Positions 1-5,833 of a stretch of 6,735 bases of DNA are shown here, piece by piece. The notes beneath the pieces were generated by a model, which was given only the letters and a program-made list of their open reading frames with translations, did no database searches and had not been told where the DNA came from. Source of the stretch: Mogibacterium sp. Its GTDB lineage: Bacteria; Bacillota_A; Clostridia; Peptostreptococcales; Anaerovoracaceae. The stretch is from contig JAFUGO010000037.1 of the NCBI GenBank assembly GCA_017469325.1, positions 1 through 6,735 of the forward strand. The letters run 5' to 3'. Each line of letters opens with the position of its first letter. The stretch's first letter is position 1. The translations under genes and the position numbers were made by a program.

Positions 1-450
1 GCCCGGGTCGCTCATGAGTGCGATGTCGAGCACTCCGCTCGCAACACCGCTTATCATCTCATCGTGACCCAGCTCCTCGATCTGGAAGACGACGTCCGGG
101 TAATTGCTCTGGAAGTATTCGATTATCTGCGGGACCCAGTAGACCGATGTGCTCACGTAGGTGCCTATCCTGATGGTTCCCTTGTGGAGTCCCATCAGCT
201 CCGCCTTCTCCTGCTCAAACTGCTCCTCGCATCTGATGAGCCTGCGCATGACCGGCATGAGCGCCTGAGCCTCTTTGGTCGGCTCGACTCCGCGGTTTGT
301 CTTTACAAGAAGCGGAAATCCGACTTCTTCTTCGAAGGCCTTCATCGCCTGGGTGAGGTATGACTGCGTGTAACCGAGAGCCTGTCCGGCCCCCGTGAGA
401 CTGCCCTTGTCGATGGCAGTCAGAAGTATCTTTACTCTCTGTGTGTTCAA
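1..450 (-). CDS. LysR-family transcriptional regulator, N-terminal 150 residues (gene runs off the left edge)
   Basis: This is a DNA-binding regulator of the LysR family. Such proteins usually act as tetramers and sense a small effector through a periplasmic-binding-protein-like domain. The reading starts MNTQRVKILLTAIDKGSL. A winged helix-turn-helix spans about residues 3-60, with helices around LTGAGQALGYTQ (18-29) and YLTQAMKAFEEEVGFPLL. A linker helix (about 62-88) leads into the effector domain, which begins near GTIRIGTYVS (91-100). The family is about 300 residues long, so roughly the C-terminal half lies outside the window. I chose the TTG at 448-450 because it gives the canonical LysR N-terminus. 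It also has GGAGA at 461-465 ten bases upstream and sits about 30 nt below a good promoter. An in-frame TTG further upstream lies inside that promoter's -35 box and cannot be the start. The gene is divergent from the rhodanese-malic enzyme genes, the usual arrangement for a LysR regulator and its target. The effector cannot be inferred. Confidence 0.93.
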   Translation of the reverse strand, partial: MNTQRVKILLTAIDKGSLTGAGQALGYTQSYLTQAMKAFEEEVGFPLLVKTNRGVEPTKEAQALMPVMRRLIRCEEQFEQEKAELMGLHKGTIRIGTYVSTSVYWVPQIIEYFQSNYPDVVFQIEELGHDEMISGVASGVLDIALMSDPG

Positions 451-460
451 CTGCTTATTA

Positions 461-465
461 TCTCC
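461..465 (-). promoter_or_regulatory. Ribosome binding site for the LysR gene
   Basis: On the minus strand GGAGA lies 10 bases before the TTG codon at 448-450. It is the only Shine-Dalgarno-like element near this start and supports TTG as the initiation codon. Confidence 0.6.
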
Positions 466-487
466 GTTAATTTTTTGACTAGGTAGG

Positions 488-516
488 ATTGTAACACCGG
501 CATATCCGTAAATCAA
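488..516 (-). promoter_or_regulatory. Sigma-A promoter of the LysR gene
   Basis: Read on the minus strand, TTGATT (511-516) and TACAAT (488-493) are separated by exactly 17 bases (494-510). Each box differs from the vegetative consensus at two positions or fewer. The expected transcription start is near base 481, giving a leader of about 30 nt that contains the ribosome binding site. The repeat array described separately starts at the upstream edge of the -35 box, so the regulator may control its own promoter, as is common for this family (inference). Confidence 0.7.
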
Positions 517-583
517 CCCGGACAGTACGCAAAAAACGAAGCGGATGTACGTAAAAACAAACCGGACCGATACGTAGAGACGG
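515..583. repeat. Three imperfect tandem repeats, candidate operator array of the divergent regulator
   Basis: Three copies of a unit resembling AA-(C/G)-C-GGA, a few bases, TACGYA and an A-rich tail occur in the same orientation. They begin at about 515, 539 and 560. The TACG cores are at 526-529, 548-551 and 571-574, so they recur every 22-23 bp, about two helical turns, placing them on one face of the DNA. The second and third cores are the palindrome TACGTA; the first is TACGCA. The array fills the space between the LysR -35 box and the rhodanese promoter, and the third core falls where the rhodanese -35 element would lie. Position and phasing suggest binding sites for the LysR protein, but the binder is an inference. 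Confidence 0.5.
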
Positions 584-591
584 TGTATTTG

Positions 592-600
592 TGGTATATT
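592..600 (+). promoter_or_regulatory. Extended -10 promoter for the rhodanese-malic enzyme genes
   Basis: TGGTATATT matches the extended -10 form TGnTATAAT with one mismatch in the hexamer. No recognisable TTGACA-like -35 lies 16-18 bases upstream (571-578). This fits a promoter that relies on the extended -10 and perhaps on an activator bound to the repeats. Transcription would start near 607, giving a leader of about 64 nt before the preferred ATG. Confidence 0.45.
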
Positions 601-657
601 AATCAGTGGCGAATTATCCGCAGGCTCGTTGCAGAGGCAGGCGGAAAAATACAGAAT

Positions 658-661
658 GGAG
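658..661 (+). promoter_or_regulatory. Ribosome binding site deciding the rhodanese start
   Basis: GGAG lies 9 bases before the ATG at 671-673. The alternative in-frame starts, TTG at 629 and ATG at 656, have respectively no clear site and a weak AGGCGG 11 bases away. The ATG at 671 is therefore preferred. Confidence 0.55.
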
Positions 662-670
662 AATCACCAG

Positions 671-1006
671 ATGGGTTATTATGAGGACCTGCCCGAGATC
701 GACATAAACGAGAGACTCGAGGACATGGAGATATTCCCGGACATAACTATAGTCGACGTGCGCACTCCGGAAGAATACCGGGAAGGGCACGTGCCGGGCG
801 CGATCAATATAGACGCGGCTAAATTCAAAAGGTCTAACAGACCGTATATAGAAGGAATATTGCCCGACAAAGAAGCGCGCATATATATGTACTGCTACAG
901 CGGTTCGAGGAGCGGGATGGCTTCGGCCGCGCTTCGCCAGATGGGATACTGGCGGGCAGAGAACATAGGCGGCTACATGGGTTATAACGGGACAGAAGAA
1001 AAGTAA
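671..1006 (+). CDS. Single-domain rhodanese-like sulfurtransferase
   Basis: Single-domain rhodaneses are cytoplasmic proteins that carry sulfane sulfur as a persulfide on one cysteine and pass it to cyanide, thiols or a protein partner. This 111-residue protein shows the family hallmarks. IVDVRTPEEYREGHVPGAIN (27-46) is the CH2A-type region, and the active-site loop is CYSGSRS (75-81) with catalytic Cys75. The GYWRAENIGGYMGY segment (92-105) is the usual C-terminal 'G...V.N..GG...W' equivalent, although the final tryptophan is replaced by tyrosine. It has no signal peptide or membrane segment. In-frame extension to ATG 656 or TTG 629 would add 5 or 14 poorly conserved polar residues. The stop lies 16 nt before the malic enzyme, so the two are almost certainly cotranscribed. 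It is the first gene downstream of the divergent regulator, which makes it the likely regulated target. The physiological sulfur acceptor is unknown. Confidence 0.9.
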   Translation: MGYYEDLPEIDINERLEDMEIFPDITIVDVRTPEEYREGHVPGAINIDAAKFKRSNRPYIEGILPDKEARIYMYCYSGSRSGMASAALRQMGYWRAENIGGYMGYNGTEEK

Positions 1007-1010
1007 CAGA

Positions 1011-1017
1011 AGGGGAG
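1011..1017 (+). promoter_or_regulatory. Ribosome binding site of the malic enzyme
   Basis: AGGGGAG sits 5 bases before the ATG at 1023, a strong Shine-Dalgarno element within the 16-nt gap after the rhodanese stop. Confidence 0.75.
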
Positions 1018-1022
1018 CAAAG

Positions 1023-2207
1023 ATGGCAAAGCATAATTACGCAGAAGACAGCCTTAAGCTGCATTATGAGAAGAGGGGCAAGATCGAGGTGGTCTGCACG
1101 GTCCCTGTAGAGAATGAAGAGGACCTTTCGCTCGCATACACTCCGGGCGTGGCTCAGCCCTGCCTTGAGATAAAGGACAATATAGATCTGTCATACGATC
1201 TTACGAGGCGCTGGAACATGTGTCTGGTCGTGACGGACGGATCCGCCGTGCTGGGGCTCGGAGATATAGGACCCGAGGCCGGCATGCCTGTCATGGAAGG
1301 CAAGTGCGTGCTCTTCAAGTCGTTCGGAGGCGTTGACGCCTTCCCGCTCTGCATAAAGAGCAAGGACGTCGACGAGATCGTGAATACCATTTATCTGATC
1401 TCGGGGAGCTTCGGCGGGATCAACCTCGAAGACATCTCGGCTCCGCGCTGTTTTGAGATAGAGCAGAAGCTCAAGGAGAAGTGCGACATCCCGGTCTTCC
1501 ACGACGATCAGCACGGGACGGCGGTCATCACGCTTGCCGGACTCATCAACGCGATGAAGCTGACGGGCAAGAAGTGGGAGGACTGCACACTGGCGGTCAG
1601 CGGTGCGGGAGCTGCGGCTCTCACGATCACAAAGCTCCTGCTCAGATACGGACTCGGCGATGCCATCATCTGCGACAGAAAGGGCATCATATACGAGGGC
1701 CGCGAAGAGGGCATGAATCCGTTCAAGGAGGAGATCTCAAAGATAACAAATAAGAAGAAGCTGAAGGGCACCCTTGCCGACGCGATGAAGGGAGCGGATA
1801 TCTTCCTCGGAGTCAGCGCACCGGGCCTCGTGACAAGAGAGATGGTCGCGTCGATGAATCCGGACCCTATCGTATTTGCCTGCGCCAACCCTACGCCGGA
1901 GATATATCCGGACGAGGCAAAGGCCGGCGGAGCAGCTGTCATAGCGACGGGCCGCTCGGACTATCCGAATCAGATAAACAACGTTCTGGCGTTCCCGGGC
2001 ATCTTCAGGGGAACCTTCGATGTCAGGGCGAAGGATATAAATGAAGAGATGAAGATCGCCGCGGCGAAAGCTCTCGCCGGAGTCATCAGCGATGAAGAGC
2101 TGAATGCGGACTACATCATTCCTAAGGCATTTGACCCGAGGGTCAGGGACGCGGTAGCAGCCGCAGTCGCTCAGGCGGCAAGAGATACCGGGGTAGCAAG
2201 GATATAG
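1023..2207 (+). CDS. Short-form malic enzyme, probably NAD-dependent (malate to pyruvate + CO2)
   Basis: This enzyme oxidatively decarboxylates L-malate to pyruvate and CO2 and reduces NAD(P). It is cytoplasmic and links C4 acids to pyruvate. At 394 residues it has the short bacterial form, without the phosphotransacetylase-like tail of MaeB. The N-terminal catalytic domain carries the proton-donor Tyr39 in SLAYTPGVA and the general-base Lys94 in MEGKCVLFKSFGGVDAFP. The metal ligands are Glu136-Asp137 (NLEDI) and Asp161/162 (FHDDQHGTA). The Rossmann domain follows with the dinucleotide loop SGAGAAA (193-199) and an acidic residue, Asp218, in CDRKG at the end of the second strand, which favours NAD over NADP (inference). 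ACANPTPEI (287-295) and SDYPNQINN (312-320) are typical substrate and cofactor loops. All key residues are present and the length is normal. It follows the rhodanese by 16 nt and precedes the Nudix gene by 10 nt. Malolactic enzymes share this fold, so the product could differ, but the short form and motifs fit malic enzyme best. Confidence 0.95.
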   Translation: MAKHNYAEDSLKLHYEKRGKIEVVCTVPVENEEDLSLAYTPGVAQPCLEIKDNIDLSYDLTRRWNMCLVVTDGSAVLGLGDIGPEAGMPVMEGKCVLFKSFGGVDAFPLCIKSKDVDEIVNTIYLISGSFGGINLEDISAPRCFEIEQKLKEKCDIPVFHDDQHGTAVITLAGLINAMKLTGKKWEDCTLAVSGAGAAALTITKLLLRYGLGDAIICDRKGIIYEGREEGMNPFKEEISKITNKKKLKGTLADAMKGADIFLGVSAPGLVTREMVASMNPDPIVFACANPTPEIYPDEAKAGGAAVIATGRSDYPNQINNVLAFPGIFRGTFDVRAKDINEEMKIAAAKALAGVISDEELNADYIIPKAFDPRVRDAVAAAVAQAARDTGVARI

Positions 2208-2217
2208 AAACCGATCG

Positions 2218-2631
2218 ATGAAGACTATCAATGTAGCGGCAACGATAATAATAAAGGACGGCAGGGTGTTTGCCACGCAGAGGGGCTACGGTGACTACAA
2301 GGACTGGTGGGAGTTCCCCGGCGGCAAGCTCGAGCCCGGAGAGAGCTACGAGGAAGCGCTCGTAAGAGAGATCCGTGAGGAGCTCCGCGCAGACATCCGC
2401 GTAGACCGCCTGCTCCACACCGTGGAGTACGACTACCCGCGCTTTCACATGATCATGAAGTGCTTCATCTGCGGGCTCGTTTCGGATGAGATGGAACTGG
2501 TCGAACATGAGGCTGCGGCGTGGCTCGCGCCTGAAGAGCTCAGGTCGGTCAGGTGGCTGCCTTCGGACATAGAAGTGATAGAGATCCTTGAGCAGACACT
2601 AAACAAGCGGCCGCCGGAAATGATACAATAG
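2218..2631 (+). CDS. Nudix hydrolase, MutT-like (probable (d)NTP pyrophosphohydrolase)
   Basis: Nudix enzymes of this size hydrolyse nucleoside triphosphates, often damaged ones such as 8-oxo-dGTP, to the monophosphate and pyrophosphate using Mg2+. The 137-residue protein starts MKTINVAATIIIKDGRVFAT, which matches the first two strands. WWEFPGGKLEPGES (30-43) leads into the Nudix box, which runs from Gly36 through Glu42 to REIREE (50-55) with metal-binding Glu51, Glu54 and Glu55. The late glycine of the consensus REUxEExGU is replaced by Arg57; substitutions here are seen in the MutT/'(deoxy)nucleoside triphosphate pyrophosphohydrolase' group. WLAPEELRSVRWLPSDIEVI near the C-terminus is also typical. 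The ATG is 10 nt after the malic enzyme stop. The nearest Shine-Dalgarno-like AAGGA (2198-2202) is 15 bases away, so translation may depend on coupling to the preceding gene. Exact substrate is unknown. Confidence 0.92.
   Translation: MKTINVAATIIIKDGRVFATQRGYGDYKDWWEFPGGKLEPGESYEEALVREIREELRADIRVDRLLHTVEYDYPRFHMIMKCFICGLVSDEMELVEHEAAAWLAPEELRSVRWLPSDIEVIEILEQTLNKRPPEMIQ
2621..2629 (+). promoter_or_regulatory. Candidate extended -10 promoter for the LtrA-thioesterase-pyrophosphatase group
   Basis: TGATACAAT fits TGnTATAAT with one mismatch and ends at the T of the Nudix stop codon. No good -35 box is found 16-18 bases upstream; TTGAGC at 2588-2593 is 30 bases away and too far. The predicted start is near 2636, leaving a short A-rich leader of about 22 nt. 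The site would let the downstream genes be expressed separately from the malic enzyme unit. The call rests on motif match only. Confidence 0.4.
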
Positions 2632-2658
2632 GCGGAAGAGAAAACTAACTACAAATAA

Positions 2659-3804
2659 ATGCTTTCGTTCATAAAAGAAGAGAAAAAAGTAGAATATCTG
2701 GAGCTCATATACGACCTCGTCTTCGTATATATGATCGGCCGCAACAACGCGCTGCTCGGACACTTTGAGGGCGGCTTTGTTTCTGCGAACGCTTTTATCG
2801 CGTACATCCTGTGCACGCTGGCCATCATACAGATCTGGAGCTTCACGACTTTTTACATAAACATGTTTGGGCGCAACGGCGTGCGCGATCACGTCTTTCT
2901 GTGCATCAACATGTACCTGATGTTTTATATAGGCCAGGCGACACGTCTGGACTGGGCGGCTTATCAGATGCAGTATCACATCGCGTGGGCGCTGATCCTT
3001 ATAAACATCGGCCTGCAGTATGTGGTAGAGCTCCGAAACCATCAGATGGACGTGTGGAACCGCGACATCATAAAGTGGCTGGCGGCGACGCTCTTCCTGG
3101 AATCGGCAGTGGCTCTGTCCGCGGCGTTCGTGCCTGAGAGCCTTGTTGCGCCGCTTTCCTTCGCGGCCGTAGGGATCGGGATCCTGCTTACGTCTGCAGG
3201 TAAAAAGAAGAGTCCGGGAAATATCGTGGACTTTTCACACCTCACCGAGAGGGCGATGCTGTATGTGGTGTTCACCTTCGGTGAGATGATCATCGAGATC
3301 TCGTCGTACTTTGTGAGCGACGGGAGCTTCAGCTGGAATGTCCTCTATTATTCGATGATGGGATTCCTGATCGTGGTGGGTCTCTTTATGTCGTATGAGA
3401 TGATCTACGACCACCTGCTCGACAGGGACAAAGAGGACAACGGGCTGTTCTACATGCTCATCCACATATTCATCATCTTCGGTCTCAACAACATAACCGC
3501 CTCGCTCGAGTTCATGCGCGAAGAGGAGGTGGCGCTGGTTCCAAAGATGGTGTTCCTGGTGGTATCGGTCATCATTTATTACGGCTTCCTGTTCAGTACG
3601 GGAAAGTACGCGAAGAAGACCTGCCGCTTCAACAGAGCATTCATTCTTAAGCTCGCGGCAGCCACGGCGGGATTCGCGCTGCTGATGATGCTGTTCAGGG
3701 AGACCCCGGCGGCACATATATTTATAACCGTCCTGTATGTCTGGGGAATATTCATCGTGCTCTGGAGAGCGGCGATCGAAGTGAAAGAAGAGGAGAGCGC
3801 ATAA
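2659..3804 (+). CDS. LtrA-family (low temperature requirement A) multi-pass membrane protein
   Basis: The family is named after a Listeria protein needed for growth in the cold; its biochemical function is not established. Two family signatures are visible. The N-terminal VEYLELIYDLVFVYMIG (11-27) matches the 'ELFFDLVFVFAI' motif, and the central FSHLTERAMLYVVFTFGEMI (192-211) matches 'H..ER..L..I..LGE'. The 381 residues form about 11-12 hydrophobic segments, near 13-27, 43-63, 78-93, 106-124, 138-157, 163-178, 198-215, 228-247, 264-282, 294-313, 328-346 and 352-370, ending in a charged cytoplasmic-looking tail VKEEESA. A TAA codon immediately before the ATG (2656-2658) excludes any upstream in-frame start. 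The nearest purine-rich stretch GGAAGAG (2634-2640) is 18 bases away, so initiation looks weak. Its stop codon shares a base with the next gene's ATG. It could be a transporter or a sensor; the sequence does not decide. Confidence 0.82.
   Translation: MLSFIKEEKKVEYLELIYDLVFVYMIGRNNALLGHFEGGFVSANAFIAYILCTLAIIQIWSFTTFYINMFGRNGVRDHVFLCINMYLMFYIGQATRLDWAAYQMQYHIAWALILINIGLQYVVELRNHQMDVWNRDIIKWLAATLFLESAVALSAAFVPESLVAPLSFAAVGIGILLTSAGKKKSPGNIVDFSHLTERAMLYVVFTFGEMIIEISSYFVSDGSFSWNVLYYSMMGFLIVVGLFMSYEMIYDHLLDRDKEDNGLFYMLIHIFIIFGLNNITASLEFMREEEVALVPKMVFLVVSVIIYYGFLFSTGKYAKKTCRFNRAFILKLAAATAGFALLMMLFRETPAAHIFITVLYVWGIFIVLWRAAIEVKEEESA
3791..3795 (+). promoter_or_regulatory. Ribosome binding site of the thioesterase inside the LtrA gene end
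   Basis: AGGAG lies 8 bases before the ATG at 3804, within the last codons of the LtrA-family gene. It gives the overlapping thioesterase its own strong ribosome entry as well as likely coupling by the TAATG overlap. Confidence 0.7.
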
Positions 3805-4196
3805 TGGAACTGAAAGCAGGAATAAAGAATACGAATGACTGGGTCGTGACTGAAGACATGACGGCGGCTTCTGCCGGAAGCGGCGGACAGCGGGTGTTCT
3901 CGACACCGCATATGATAGCCCTGATGGAGACAACTGCATGGGCAAGCGTGGAGCCGTGCATGGAGGAAGGCTGCAGCACAGTCGGGACGCACCTTGACGT
4001 ATCACACCTCTCGGCAAGTCCGGTAGGAGCTCATGTGCACTGCGAGACCGAGCTGACTGAAGTCGACGGCCGCAGACTGGTATTCAAAGTAAGCGCATCC
4101 GACGATGCGGGCCCGATAGGCGAGGGCACGCACGAGCGCTTCATAGTAAAGATAGAAAAGTTTATGGCAAGGACAGAAGCCAAGCTTGAGAAATAG
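3804..4196 (+). CDS. FlK-like hotdog-fold acyl-CoA thioesterase
   Basis: The relatives of this protein hydrolyse short acyl-CoA thioesters; the best known is fluoroacetyl-CoA thioesterase FlK of Streptomyces cattleya. The 130-residue length and layout fit one hotdog domain. Compared from memory with FlK, the catalytic residues align. Thr34 in VFSTP corresponds to Thr42, Glu42 in MIALMETTAW to Glu50, and His68 in HLDVSHLSASPVG to His76. Gly61 in STVGT corresponds to Gly69. The C-terminal GEGTHERFIVKIEKF (106-120) is also a hallmark. The lid residue Phe36 of FlK, which gives selectivity for fluoroacetyl-CoA, aligns with Gly28 or a neighbour in a GSGGQ stretch and is absent. The substrate is therefore probably another acyl-CoA (inference). 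It has no signal peptide. The start overlaps the LtrA stop by one base and the pyrophosphatase follows after 11 nt, so the three genes form one translationally linked unit. Confidence 0.85.
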   Translation: MELKAGIKNTNDWVVTEDMTAASAGSGGQRVFSTPHMIALMETTAWASVEPCMEEGCSTVGTHLDVSHLSASPVGAHVHCETELTEVDGRRLVFKVSASDDAGPIGEGTHERFIVKIEKFMARTEAKLEK

Positions 4197-4202
4197 AAGG
4201 AG
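4197..4202 (+). promoter_or_regulatory. Ribosome binding site of the pyrophosphatase
   Basis: AAGGAG begins directly after the thioesterase stop codon and ends 5 bases before the ATG at 4208. It is the best Shine-Dalgarno match in the window, suggesting high translation. Confidence 0.8.
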
Positions 4203-4207
4203 AATTT

Positions 4208-5824
4208 ATGAGTAAGGTTTACATCACCGGCCACCGCAATCCGGACATCGACAGTCTGTGCGCTGCGTCCGCATACGCGAATCTTAAGAATCTCACGGAT
4301 CCTCAGAACGAGTACATCGCAGTCCACTGCAGTCCCGTCTCGGATACCGTAAGGGATCAGATGGAGGCGATGGAAATAGAGATCCCGGTCTATAAGAAGG
4401 ATGTGTATCCTAAGGTGCGCGACGTGATGATGACTCCGTCCGGACACCTGCAGGCGGATGCGCCTATCTTTGACCTGATCAATGCGTATACCACAGACAA
4501 TCCGTCTGTGGTCCCTATCTACAACGGCGAGGAATTCAAGGGATTGCTGAGCGTCGACGACATCACCGGTTGGTTCCTCAGCGACAACAAAGAGGAAGAA
4601 CGCGCCTACGAACTGACCGCAGAAAACATACTCAGGGTCATCCCGGGCGAGCTCATACATGAGGGCAAGAGCGGCACCATAAGGGGAAAGATACTTGTTG
4701 GCGCTGCCACCTTCGAGTCGTTCTGCGATTTCGTAGACAACTACAATGACTGCATCATAGTCACGGGAGCGCGCAAGGAGCACATCGAATACGCAGCGTC
4801 AAAGCAGGTGCCAGCGATCATAATCACAGCGGACGGCGAGCTGCCGCAGATGGACCTTGATGGGTACGACGGAGCAGTGCTCACCACTACTCTCGGAACG
4901 GCGGAGACGATAAGAAGGCTCAGGCTCGCCGAGAGCATCGAGTCGATGATAAGCAGCAAGACCGAGACCATAGATATAGACGATCTGTTCGTTGAGGGCA
5001 GAAAGATATTCCTGAATTCACATACGAGGGGACTCGCCGTTATGGAAAACGGCGAATTCAAGGGCTTCGTCACAAGGCGCTGCTTCCTCGAAAGACCGGT
5101 CAACAAGGTGATCATGGTGGACCACAATGAGCCGGCTCAAAGCATCGAGGGTATCGAGACAGCGGACGTGGTCGAGATAGTTGATCATCACAGGCTCGAC
5201 TCGCTTTCGACAAGGATGCCGATCTTTATCGCCGCGGAGCCGCTCGGATCGGCGAATACGATAATTTATCAGCTGTATATGAGGCACGGCATAATGCCTG
5301 ACCAGTACGCAGCGCGCACCATGCTCACGGGCATAATCGCCGACACTCTCATTCTGAGGAGCCCGACCACTACAGCGCAGGACATGGCTGCGGTAGAGAT
5401 GCTGGCAAGGCTCGCGAAGGTGCCGAGCGTAGAGGAATTCGGCGAGAAGCTGTTCAGCATAACGGACAACCTTTCGATACAGGATCTGAAGACGATGATC
5501 CTGTCGGACTTCAAGAAGTACGAGAACGCCGGCACAAAGATGGGCATCGGCCAGTGCGAAGTCACTACGCTTACCAATGTGCATGAATACGCGGACAGGT
5601 ATCTGGAGACACTGGGGCAGGTCGCTGTCGAGCAGGGGCTCGACTGGACGCTCCTCATGATCACAGACGTGCTGCGTGAAAAGAGCGTCCTGCTGGCCAC
5701 TGACTTCAGGGCCAGCCGTGACCTGCCGTACACGAAGCTCGCCGACTGTGTCTATGACATGCCGGGCGTGATGAGCCGCAAAAAGCAGCTCCTGCCGATG
5801 CTGCTGTCAGTAACATCCGCATAG
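4208..5824 (+). CDS. ppaC: CBS-domain manganese-dependent inorganic pyrophosphatase (family II, DHH superfamily)
   Basis: This cytoplasmic enzyme hydrolyses pyrophosphate to two phosphates, pulling biosynthetic reactions forward. The DHH catalytic domain is split by a regulatory insert. The N-terminal metal motif is GHRNPDIDS (8-16; His9, Asp13, Asp15). A first CBS domain covers about 68-125. A DRTGG-like domain covers about 135-247, with VIPGELIHEGKSGTIRGKIL and CIIVTGARKEHIEYAAS. A second CBS domain covers about 248-296 (SHTRGLAVMENGEFKGFV). Catalysis then resumes with VDHNE (304-308, Asp305), IVDHHR (324-329), IIADTLILRSPTTT (376-389, Asp379) and the DHHA2 substrate signature SRKKQ (523-527). 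At 538 residues it has the length of full CBS-DRTGG pyrophosphatases, against about 310 for the plain form. In characterised relatives AMP and ADP inhibit, while ATP and diadenosine polyphosphates activate, so activity should follow energy state. All catalytic residues are intact. It is third in the LtrA-thioesterase unit, and the glucosidase starts 70 nt later. Confidence 0.95.
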   Translation: MSKVYITGHRNPDIDSLCAASAYANLKNLTDPQNEYIAVHCSPVSDTVRDQMEAMEIEIPVYKKDVYPKVRDVMMTPSGHLQADAPIFDLINAYTTDNPSVVPIYNGEEFKGLLSVDDITGWFLSDNKEEERAYELTAENILRVIPGELIHEGKSGTIRGKILVGAATFESFCDFVDNYNDCIIVTGARKEHIEYAASKQVPAIIITADGELPQMDLDGYDGAVLTTTLGTAETIRRLRLAESIESMISSKTETIDIDDLFVEGRKIFLNSHTRGLAVMENGEFKGFVTRRCFLERPVNKVIMVDHNEPAQSIEGIETADVVEIVDHHRLDSLSTRMPIFIAAEPLGSANTIIYQLYMRHGIMPDQYAARTMLTGIIADTLILRSPTTTAQDMAAVEMLARLAKVPSVEEFGEKLFSITDNLSIQDLKTMILSDFKKYENAGTKMGIGQCEVTTLTNVHEYADRYLETLGQVAVEQGLDWTLLMITDVLREKSVLLATDFRASRDLPYTKLADCVYDMPGVMSRKKQLLPMLLSVTSA

Positions 5825-5833
5825 ATCTTCAGC

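Noticed and set aside
64..363. Plus-strand open frame of 99 codons at the left edge
   Set aside because: The opposite strand encodes a textbook LysR helix-turn-helix and linker, so this is its antisense shadow.
514..516. Upstream in-frame TTG as the LysR start
   Set aside because: It coincides with the -35 hexamer of the gene's own promoter and would not be transcribed; the extension also precedes the standard LysR N-terminus.
1737..2276. Minus-strand open frame (179 codons) opposite the malic enzyme
   Set aside because: It is a shadow of the malic enzyme Rossmann and C-terminal regions, with an Arg/Tyr-rich translation and no motif.
2588..2593. TTGAGC as a -35 box for the LtrA promoter
   Set aside because: It is 30 bases from the TACAAT hexamer, well outside the 16-18 base range; the candidate promoter is treated as extended -10 only.
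3235..4017. Long minus-strand open frame (260 codons) opposite the LtrA and thioesterase genes
   Set aside because: It lies entirely antisense to two genes with clear family motifs, has low-complexity His/Arg/Glu-rich translation typical of a shadow frame, and shows no recognisable domain.
4031..4783. Minus-strand open frame (250 codons) opposite the thioesterase and pyrophosphatase
   Set aside because: It is antisense to conserved catalytic and CBS segments, no family is recognised, and it is explained by GC-rich third positions in the real gene.
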